The position numbers and the translations under genes were made by a program. A DNA stretch of 9,781 nucleotides from Clostridia bacterium (GTDB lineage Bacteria > UBA6262 > WVXT01 > JAUXBS01). The DNA lies in NCBI GenBank assembly GCA_030618495.1, contig JAUXDE010000064.1, positions 1 through 9,781 on the forward strand, given 5' to 3'. Each line of letters starts with the position of its first letter. Position 1 is the first letter of the stretch. This document shows positions 1-5,708 of this stretch, piece by piece. A model generated the notes under the pieces. That model saw only the letters and a list, made by a program, of their open reading frames with translations, did no database searches and was not told the origin of the DNA.

Positions 1-1
1 G

Positions 2-442
2 GGTAAAGTATTTGCTGACAACAGGTCTGCGAGGCATAATTATCACATTTCCGATACCTTTGAGGCAGGTATGGTTCTTACCGGCCCCGAAGTGAAGTCA
101 ATAAGAAACGGCAAGGCGGCTTTAAAGGACGGGTTTGCGTGCATTGAGGACGGGGAAGTGTTCCTGCAGAAGGTGCATATAAGCCTTTACGAGAAAGCCA
201 GTGGTAAGGATTATAACCCCGAGAGAAAAAGAAAGCTGCTCCTGCATAAGAGTGAAATCAGTAAACTTACAGGCAAGGTCCAGGAAAAGGGATTAACCCT
301 GGTGCCGCTTCAAATATATCTGAATCACGGTAAGATAAAGGTTTCGCTGGGGCTGGCAAAAGGCAAGCGGAAACGCGACAAGAGAGAAGATATCAAGAAA
401 CGGGAAGTAAACAGGGAAATAAGAAGGTCCCTGAAAAGATAA
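2..442 (+). CDS. smpB: SsrA-binding protein SmpB (5' end outside window)
   Basis: SmpB binds the tRNA-like domain of tmRNA and carries it into the empty A site of stalled ribosomes during trans-translation. The open frame runs from base 2 with no start codon. The first visible residues (GKVFADNRSARHNYHI) match the SmpB N-terminal region, so only a few residues including Met are missing. The ATG at 71 is internal, because conserved SmpB sequence lies upstream of it. Family signatures follow in order: the FEAGMVLTGPEVKSIR stretch, the RKLLLHKSEI stretch, KGLTLVPLQIY, and the basic C-terminal tail GKRKRDKREDIKKREVNREI, which in the family enters the mRNA channel. The family is about 145-160 residues long, and 146 are visible. 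The stop lies 62 nt before the tmRNA gene, the usual functional neighbour. Identification is very secure. Confidence 0.96.
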   Translation, partial: GKVFADNRSARHNYHISDTFEAGMVLTGPEVKSIRNGKAALKDGFACIEDGEVFLQKVHISLYEKASGKDYNPERKRKLLLHKSEISKLTGKVQEKGLTLVPLQIYLNHGKIKVSLGLAKGKRKRDKREDIKKREVNREIRRSLKR

Positions 443-504
443 TAACCAGGTAGATTTATCATAGTTTCAATTCTAAATGTTGTATTTGTTTTCTGTGTTG
501 TAAC

Positions 505-855
505 GGGGGCGCACAGGTTTCGACAGGGGTTAATGGATGTAATACTGCAGGCCGAGGTTTGTCGAAGGCTCGTTAATCAATCGACAGTAAACTTTAAGTG
601 CAGCTTAATAAGCTAGCAGTTTAGTCCCTTTTAAGGGATTACGCTCGCCCTGTTTTGTCCGTTGGGCGGGGATGAGCGTCATAAAGACGGAATGGTTTTT
701 TCCTTTGCCTTGAAGGAAAAGATGAAGACTTAAAGGCTGGTGCCTACCGGATCCTGCTTGTGGGAGCCTGAAGGCATGAGATTAATACACAGGCAAAGCT
801 TGTTGACGTATTACTGAAGTACTTCTGGACAGCGGTTCGATTCCGCTCGCCTCCA
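505..855 (+). ncRNA. ssrA: transfer-messenger RNA (tmRNA, ssrA)
   Basis: This one-piece tmRNA rescues stalled ribosomes and tags their products. The 5' acceptor strand GGGGGCG (505-511) pairs with CGCCTCC (848-854). The third pair is G:U, the alanine identity element. Base 855 is the discriminator A. The next bases are TTA, so CCA is not encoded and must be added by nucleotidyltransferase. The T arm is AGCGG (831-835), loop TTCGATT, CCGCT (843-847). A conserved GGTTTCGACAGGG stretch follows the acceptor strand. PK1 can be drawn as CGAG 553-556 with CTCG 569-572, plus TGTCGA 560-565 with TCGACA 581-586. Downstream, CGCCC 646-650 pairs with GGGCG 664-668, and its loop TCCGT 658-662 pairs with ACGGA 687-691 (PK2). 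GCCTT 707-711 with AAGGC 733-737 and TGCCT 741-745 with AGGCA 772-776 fit PK3 and PK4. The gene is secure; the tag reading frame is not (see findings). Confidence 0.95.
587..624 (+). other. tmRNA tag-coding segment, reading frame ambiguous
   Basis: PK1 ends at about 586-587 and the resume codon normally lies about 11-14 nt later, here 598-601. Resuming at GTG 598 or CAG 601 reads (A)VQLNKLAV or (A)QLNKLAV and stops at TAG 622-624. Resuming at GCA 600 fits the family's upstream context best (a TAAGT-like stretch with A at -4) and gives the canonical GCA GCT TAA TAA ending. That choice adds only two residues to the tRNA-borne alanine. Going upstream in this frame is blocked by TAA at 588-590. 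The remaining frame reads ...CSLIS and stops at 614-616, which does not resemble a degradation tag. I cannot decide between the first two options from sequence alone. Confidence 0.5.
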
Positions 856-888
856 TTAAGCAGGAAGAATAAATTGTTGGGAGTTAAA

Positions 889-1263
889 ATGGGAAAAAAG
901 AGAGTGCTTGTGATTGATGACGACAAGGACTGCATTCAGCTTGTAAAGGATTTTCTTGAGAGCAAGGATTATGAGATAATAACGGCATTTGAAGGCGAAA
1001 CGGGCTTTGCAAAGGCGAAAACCGTAAAACCGGACCTTATTATCATGGATATCATGATGCCTGTGATGGACGGTATAACCGCCCTGCAGAAAATGAAGGA
1101 AGATCCTTTGACCTGTGATATACCGGTTATAATGCTTACGTCAAAAGACAAGGATGAGGATGTCCTGGCCGGGTATAAACACGGGGCGGAGTATTACATC
1201 ACGAAACCGTTTGATTTAAAGCAGTTGATTCTCGGGGTGAACCTGATGTTGAAACAGGATTGA
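889..1263 (+). CDS. Stand-alone response regulator receiver protein (1)
   Basis: A 124-residue CheY-like receiver with no output domain. It should accept a phosphoryl group from a histidine kinase or phosphotransfer protein and act through protein-protein contact in the cytoplasm. Acidic pocket residues D10, D11 and D12, phospho-acceptor D54 (IIMDIMMP), switch Thr84 (MLTS) and Lys106 (TKPF) are all present, so the site looks functional. The start is taken at ATG 889 because GGGAG (879-883) lies 5 nt upstream and the encoded protein begins MGKKRVLVIDDD, as usual for the family. A TTG at 874 in the same frame would add five residues that do not look like receiver sequence. It lies 33 nt after the tmRNA and 3 nt before a second receiver. 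The partner is inferred to be the kinase encoded downstream. Confidence 0.93.
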   Translation: MGKKRVLVIDDDKDCIQLVKDFLESKDYEIITAFEGETGFAKAKTVKPDLIIMDIMMPVMDGITALQKMKEDPLTCDIPVIMLTSKDKDEDVLAGYKHGAEYYITKPFDLKQLILGVNLMLKQD

Positions 1264-1266
1264 GGC

Positions 1267-1647
1267 ATGAAGAAAAAATCAAGGACAAAAATACTGTTAA
1301 TCGATGATGACCCGCAGGCGCTGGAAATTACCGAGGCAAGGTTAAGGGCGAACGGGTATAAGTTCAAGGGAGCGCTTGACGCGGTTGAAGGTATAAATCT
1401 TATACGGTCCGAGAAACCGGATATCATTCTTCTTGACGTTGAAATGCCGGGGGTTGACGGTTTTTCTTTATGCAAAATAATAAAGGGCGATAGAAGTATA
1501 AGTAAAATCCCTATTATTTTCATAACGGCAAAGGAATTAATCGGAGATGTGGAAAAGGGTTTTGAAGTGGGGGCGGTTGATTATGTGCTTAAACCCGTTA
1601 ACTGGGACCGCCTTATGGGAAAAATAGAGAAACTGTTGTCTTCCTGA
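1267..1647 (+). CDS. Stand-alone response regulator receiver protein (2)
   Basis: A second single-domain receiver of 126 residues. Acidic pocket D13-D15, phospho-acceptor D57 (ILLDVEMPG), Thr87 (FITA) and Lys109 (VLKP) are visible, and the C-terminal helix ends a few residues past the fold, leaving no room for an effector. The sequence is clearly different from the preceding receiver, so this is not a recent tandem duplication. The start ATG 1267 is 3 nt after the previous stop, with AGG at 1256-1258 as a weak ribosome-binding site. Close spacing suggests translational coupling. It probably shares signalling with the kinase that follows 10 nt later. Which kinase phosphorylates it, and its target, cannot be read from the sequence. 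Confidence 0.93.
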   Translation: MKKKSRTKILLIDDDPQALEITEARLRANGYKFKGALDAVEGINLIRSEKPDIILLDVEMPGVDGFSLCKIIKGDRSISKIPIIFITAKELIGDVEKGFEVGAVDYVLKPVNWDRLMGKIEKLLSS

Positions 1648-1657
1648 ATATATTTAC

Positions 1658-3547
1658 ATGAAATTAATTGAACGCATAAAGAAAAAGACGGTATTTCTCA
1701 GCATAAGAAACAAGTTAATTATACTGTTCTTCGTTATAGCGTTACTGCCCGTCATACTGGGTTATATTACCCTTCTCGTTTACCAGAAGTCCATTAAAGA
1801 ACAGGTTCGCGCAAGTCATTTTGCCATGGAAGAGAGCCTGGTGAAACTCGTTGACCAGTACGTTGTTGACTGCCAGAAGGTGATTATAGACGCTTCATAC
1901 CAGCAAACGATTATTGACGGTGTGGCGTACTGGAACCTTCCCAAACTCAGGAACAGGTTTTCAAGTGTACACAAGAGATATAAGAACTTTACCTTTATTC
2001 TTGCAGAGGACAGGAATGGGGTTGTTAAAGTTTCATACCCTCAAAACAGCGGTATTATCGGGAAAAAGTTTTCACCAAAGGTGAATTTAAGTATTAAGAA
2101 GCCGGGTATATCGGATGTGTTCTGCTCCAATTATATCCGTGAGCTTGCGGTCGTGGTTGTTTATGCGCCGGTTAAGAACAGCGCCGGAAGGATTATCGGG
2201 ACATTGATAGGCGGGATTGATATAAAAACGCTTTCCAGCATGCTGGACAAGGTAAAACCGGACAAGGACAGTTATATATACATAGTGGACAGGAAAGGCG
2301 TTATTCTCTCACATCCGGACGAGAGCATGTTATTGACTGATTTAAGCGAAGAAAGCAGTATGGTGAAGAAGGTAATCCAGGATAAAACAGGTGTTGAAAG
2401 TGTTATGGATTACAGGGGCACCAAGATGCTTGCCGCGTATAAGCTGACACCGCTTTCAAAATGGGGGGTTGTTTTCCAGGAGCCGTTCAGGAATGCCTAT
2501 GCAAACCTGATACGGTTAAAAATATTTTTCATAATATTGACGCTCGTGGGACTTGCGGTTGCCCTGTATTTCAGCATTCGTTTCAGCAGTATGATTACTG
2601 CTCCTATCCATGACCTTCAGCATGGAGCCGAGATGATCGGCGCCGGCAACCTTAATTACCGCCTGAACATCAAAACGAGGGACGAAATAGAAAAACTGGC
2701 AAAAGAGTTTAATAGTATGGCTGAGAAACTAAATGAGTCTTACAGCGGGTTTGATGAAAAAATAAACAGCGCCACCAGGGATCTGAAGGAAGCGCATAAG
2801 GAAATAGAGGATAAGAATTTAAAGCTTAAAGAATCTGACAGGTTGAAATCGGAGTTTCTTGCCAACATGTCTCATGAGTTGAGGACTCCCATGAATGCCA
2901 TAATAGGATTTTCTTCACTGATGGAGGAGCGGATTTACGGTGAAATTTCCGCAAAGCAGGAAGATGCTCTTGGGAAGATAGGAAAGAACGCAAAGGCGCT
3001 GCTGCAATTGATAAACGATATACTTGACCTTTCCAGGATTGAAGCGGGGAAGGTTGTCATGAGTCCTTCTGAGTTTAAACTTACGCAGTTGGTTGATGAG
3101 ATAGTCGTCACAATGGAACCGCTGATACGGCCAAAGAGTTTTGAACTTACCAGGAACATAGATGAGCGGACACCGGAATTGTTTACCGACAGGAACAGGT
3201 TGAAGCAGATTATCATTAACCTGCTTACGAATTCAATCAAGTTCACCAAAGAGGGAAGAATAGCAATTGACGCGAGGGTTGTTGATCCCGGAGATAAGGT
3301 TGAAATATCGGTTGAAGATACGGGAATAGGCATACATGAGAATGATTTACCTTATATGTTCGAGGAGTTCAGGCAGGCTGACGGTTCATCAACAAGGCAG
3401 TACGGCGGGACGGGGCTGGGCCTGTCTATAACGAAAAAACTACTTGACCTTCTGGGCGGTGAAATAGAGGCCCAAAGCGTTTACGGCAAGGGAACGAAGA
3501 TGGTTTTCAGAATTCCGGTGAAAATGGAGGAAACTGAAAAAGTATGA
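1658..3547 (+). CDS. Membrane sensor histidine kinase (Cache-like sensor, HAMP, HisKA, HATPase_c)
   Basis: A 629-residue inner-membrane sensor kinase. A first membrane helix spans about residues 20-43 and a second about 287-307. Between them is a roughly 240-residue extracytoplasmic region with Cache-type features (YIYIVDRKGVILSHPD at 206-221, then a W-G-VVFQEP strand near 269-276), suggesting small-ligand sensing. A HAMP domain (about 306-358) and a short coiled coil (about 360-400) lead to HisKA. The phospho-acceptor is H406 in FLANMSHELRTPMN. The ATP-binding domain has N-box N521/N525, G1 box DTGIGI (554-559), F box near 568-571 and G2 box GGTGLGLS (583-590), so the catalytic set is complete. 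There is no fused receiver. The start at 1658 has no clear Shine-Dalgarno sequence but is needed to include the first membrane helix. The stop overlaps the next receiver gene, the most likely direct phosphorylation partner. Confidence 0.95.
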   Translation: MKLIERIKKKTVFLSIRNKLIILFFVIALLPVILGYITLLVYQKSIKEQVRASHFAMEESLVKLVDQYVVDCQKVIIDASYQQTIIDGVAYWNLPKLRNRFSSVHKRYKNFTFILAEDRNGVVKVSYPQNSGIIGKKFSPKVNLSIKKPGISDVFCSNYIRELAVVVVYAPVKNSAGRIIGTLIGGIDIKTLSSMLDKVKPDKDSYIYIVDRKGVILSHPDESMLLTDLSEESSMVKKVIQDKTGVESVMDYRGTKMLAAYKLTPLSKWGVVFQEPFRNAYANLIRLKIFFIILTLVGLAVALYFSIRFSSMITAPIHDLQHGAEMIGAGNLNYRLNIKTRDEIEKLAKEFNSMAEKLNESYSGFDEKINSATRDLKEAHKEIEDKNLKLKESDRLKSEFLANMSHELRTPMNAIIGFSSLMEERIYGEISAKQEDALGKIGKNAKALLQLINDILDLSRIEAGKVVMSPSEFKLTQLVDEIVVTMEPLIRPKSFELTRNIDERTPELFTDRNRLKQIIINLLTNSIKFTKEGRIAIDARVVDPGDKVEISVEDTGIGIHENDLPYMFEEFRQADGSSTRQYGGTGLGLSITKKLLDLLGGEIEAQSVYGKGTKMVFRIPVKMEETEKV

Positions 3548-3915
3548 AAAAAGTACTTGTAGTCGAGGATAATGCTGACAACCGCGAGGTTATCAGGACC
3601 GTTCTGAACCATCACGGCTATGAAGTGGTGGAAGCGGTTAATGGCGCGGAGGGGATAGAAAAGGCGGGAAGTCAGAAGCCTGATATAATATTAATGGATC
3701 TTTCGCTTCCCATTATGGACGGTTGGGAAGCAACCAGGCGCCTGAAAGCGGACGATGAGTTGAAGAATATTCCGGTGATTGCCATAACGGCTCATGCTAT
3801 GAGCGGCGATGAAGCCAAAGCCCTGAAGCATGGCTGTGACGGGTATCTTGCCAAGCCCTGCACCCCGAGAAGCGTTATTGACATAATTGAAAAATATCTT
3901 AAGGCGGATGAATGA
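3544..3915 (+). CDS. Stand-alone response regulator receiver protein (3), DivK-like
   Basis: A 123-residue receiver with E8 and D9 in the acidic pocket, phospho-acceptor D52 (ILMDLSLPIMDGWEA), Thr82 (AITAHAM) and Lys104 (LAKPC). The DLSLPxMDGWEATRRLK and AHAMxGDExKALxxGCDGYLAKP signatures are typical of receivers that work with hybrid or HisKA kinases, including DivK-like and CckA-type receivers. The start ATG overlaps the kinase stop (ATGA at 3544-3547), so it is translationally coupled. GGAGG at 3526-3530 is a rather distant ribosome-binding site. Its own stop overlaps the amidase start in the same way. It may act as the separately encoded receiver of the upstream kinase. No effector domain is present. 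The fold is certain; the DivK comparison is by resemblance only. Confidence 0.93.
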   Translation: MKKVLVVEDNADNREVIRTVLNHHGYEVVEAVNGAEGIEKAGSQKPDIILMDLSLPIMDGWEATRRLKADDELKNIPVIAITAHAMSGDEAKALKHGCDGYLAKPCTPRSVIDIIEKYLKADE

Positions 3916-5441
3916 AAAAAATATTTATACTTGCCATTGCCGTGGTTTTTCCGGTATTCCTTGCTTTAAACGTTGCCGGGGACGATAATTCGAAACTTGA
4001 AATAAAGGTGCTTGTCGATGATGAGCCGGCAAGGAAACTGGATATGCTTCTGGTTGATAAGAAGGGTTACCTTGCAATAGATGATGTTGCCCGTATCTTC
4101 AATGCAGAACTTGAGCCCGGTAAAAAACCCGGGGAGAAGGTGCTGGATTTCAGCAGGGGCAAGGTTATTTTCACTGATAACAGCCCGTACGTTATTATTA
4201 ACTGGATCAGGAGGAGAATGAACAAGAGCCCCCTGTCAATAGAAGGCAGAACATGGGTTCCGCTGGAAGGGATTATCTCCAGCGCGTTTGTGGGTGTCGT
4301 AGGGCGGACGGTTACATGGAATTATTCAAAGAAAACACTGCGTGTAATAAAAAAATCCGAGAAAAAAGAAGAAATTGAAGAAGAAATAAAGAAGGCAGTG
4401 AATATTACCAGCGTAAATATTTACCCGCACAAGAATTATACGCGTTCTGTTATAAGATTATCCGAAGACCTGACTTACAAGTTTACCAGGGTGGAAGACA
4501 AGAAGTTGTTCCTGAGAGTGCAAAACGGCAGTGTTGATACCGAAGCGGGAACTTATACCCTGGATGATGATGTAATTAAAGGAATAAGAAGCATCCAGGA
4601 CACGGATTCAGCTTTGATTGAACTTGAGCTCGGGAAAAATGCCGGCGGCCACATTGTGGAAAAGAAGACCAGGCCTCTCAGGATAGTCGTGGATATAAAA
4701 AAGAAGGTGAAAGAGGAAGAAGAGGATAAGATAAAGAAAACGGCAAAGGCAAAAAAAAGGATTAGAACCATTGTTATTGATCCCGGGCACGGGGGGAAGG
4801 ACCCGGGCGCCATAGGCCCGAGGGGCACGAAGGAAAAGGATGTTGTCCTGAGAATAGCGCGCCAGCTTGCAAGGTACTTGAAGAAGAACCTGAAATGCAG
4901 GGTCATTATGACGAGAAGTTCCGATATCTTTATACCGCTGGCGCAGAGGACGGAGATAGCAAACCAGAAAAAAGCGGATTTGTTCATAAGTATTCATGCA
5001 AATGCTTCGTTGAGGAAAAACACCAGGGGGTTCGAGATATTTTTCCTTTCGGAAAAGGCAACCGATGCTGAAGCGCAGGCCGTGGCAAACAAGGAAAACG
5101 AGGTAATAATCCTTGAAAGAGGAATAGACAGGTCAGATGAATTGTATAAAATCCTGGGAGAGATGGCAATTTACGAATTCATTAATGATTCAAGCGAGGC
5201 CTGTTCCTTCGTGAGTAAGGCGGTCAGCAAGAGCGGCAGGTTGATAAACAGGGGAGTAAAACAGGCAGGTTTCCATGTGCTCAGGGGCGCGGGAATGCCT
5301 TCGGTGCTGATAGAATGCGCGTTTATCTCCAATCCCACGGAGGAAAAGAGGTTGAAAAACAGCGCGTTTCAGAGCAGGATAGCAAAATCCATAGGTGAGG
5401 GTATTAAAGAATACAAGGAATGGACGGAAAGAGGTAACTAA
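3912..5441 (+). CDS. N-acetylmuramoyl-L-alanine amidase (Cu-amine-oxidase-N-like, AMIN, Amidase_3)
   Basis: A zinc hydrolase that cuts the MurNAc-L-Ala bond of peptidoglycan outside the cytoplasmic membrane. It has a signal peptide (residues 1 to about 22, cleavage near NVA/GDD). Next is a copper-amine-oxidase-N-like domain (about 30-146, ending WVPLEG...VTWNYSKKTLRVI), a charged Lys/Glu linker, and an AMIN domain (about 164-264) likely for wall or septal targeting. A second Lys/Glu linker leads to the Amidase_3 catalytic domain (about 285-502). Zinc and catalytic residues are H293 (DPGHGG), E308 (TKEKD), H362 (SIHAN) and E468 (LIECAF). The insertion at about 383-435 (AEAQAVANKENE..., then a helix) resembles the autoinhibitory segment of AmiB/AmiC-type enzymes. 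The start overlaps the receiver stop (ATGA) and has AAGG 8 nt upstream. A direct link between signalling and wall cleavage is inferred from the overlap only. Confidence 0.94.
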   Translation: MKKIFILAIAVVFPVFLALNVAGDDNSKLEIKVLVDDEPARKLDMLLVDKKGYLAIDDVARIFNAELEPGKKPGEKVLDFSRGKVIFTDNSPYVIINWIRRRMNKSPLSIEGRTWVPLEGIISSAFVGVVGRTVTWNYSKKTLRVIKKSEKKEEIEEEIKKAVNITSVNIYPHKNYTRSVIRLSEDLTYKFTRVEDKKLFLRVQNGSVDTEAGTYTLDDDVIKGIRSIQDTDSALIELELGKNAGGHIVEKKTRPLRIVVDIKKKVKEEEEDKIKKTAKAKKRIRTIVIDPGHGGKDPGAIGPRGTKEKDVVLRIARQLARYLKKNLKCRVIMTRSSDIFIPLAQRTEIANQKKADLFISIHANASLRKNTRGFEIFFLSEKATDAEAQAVANKENEVIILERGIDRSDELYKILGEMAIYEFINDSSEACSFVSKAVSKSGRLINRGVKQAGFHVLRGAGMPSVLIECAFISNPTEEKRLKNSAFQSRIAKSIGEGIKEYKEWTERGN

Positions 5442-5693
5442 TACTCAGAGGTCGCTCACGTGAGAGGCTCGCTCCGTATTAAGATAAAAAAATTAACAAA
5501 GGGGGAAGACAGCACATTCGCTTCGCTCAGTATAAACTCCCGATGGTTTACCGAGGGAGCGTCAACACGGGGGGGAATGTGTCACCCCAATGAGGAGCGG
5601 CTGATTCACAGGAGTGGGTTTAACCTTTCGGGATTAGGCCTCTTCGTTAAAAGTCTATTAGTTTATGAGGAAAAAAAAGACAACAAAAAGCAA
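5442..5693 (+). repeat. Palindrome-rich intergenic segment
   Basis: This 267-nt gap between amidase and protease genes holds no convincing protein gene but several inverted repeats. There is a perfect 10-nt palindrome CTCACGTGAG (5455-5464). CACATTC (5513-5519) faces GAATGTG (5575-5581), enclosing a smaller hairpin CTCCC (5538-5542) / GGGAG (5555-5559). GAGGAG (5592-5597) can pair with CTCTTC (5640-5645, one G:U). CGCTCC at 5470-5475 is complementary to GGAGCG at 5556-5561 and 5594-5599. It could be a structured leader RNA, a remnant of a small non-autonomous element, or a processing/termination region. I recognise no riboswitch class and no hairpin followed by a T-run. Confidence 0.5.
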
Positions 5694-5701
5694 TAAGGAG
5701 G
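5694..5701 (+). promoter_or_regulatory. Strong Shine-Dalgarno site of the HtrA-type protease gene
   Basis: TAAGGAGG ends 7 nt before ATG 5709. It is the best match to the anti-Shine-Dalgarno sequence in the window and fixes the protease start. Most other starts here rely on overlaps or weak sites, so this gene is probably translated independently and efficiently. Confidence 0.85.
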
Positions 5702-5708
5702 ATTTGGA

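Noticed and set aside
443-504. Promoter for the tmRNA gene
   Set aside because: A promoter must exist here or upstream of smpB, but I find no pair of hexamers close to consensus at a proper distance from base 505.
874-888. TTG start for the first receiver, five residues longer
   Set aside because: GGGAG at 879-883 is correctly spaced only for ATG 889, and the extra residues are not part of the receiver fold.
744-935. 63-residue reverse-strand open frame over the tmRNA 3' half
   Set aside because: It lies opposite conserved tmRNA structure and the next gene's start, and shows no recognisable protein features.
4553-4997. Overlapping reverse-strand frames of about 130-144 residues inside the amidase gene
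   Set aside because: These are antisense shadows of a gene with clear AMIN and Amidase_3 motifs. Their Ser/Phe-rich products reflect the complement of Lys/Glu codons.
5460-5696. 78-residue forward open frame (GTG start) in the amidase-protease gap
   Set aside because: It has no ribosome-binding site, a low-complexity and Ser/Arg-rich product unlike any family I know, and it runs through inverted repeats and into the next gene's Shine-Dalgarno. It is more likely non-coding.
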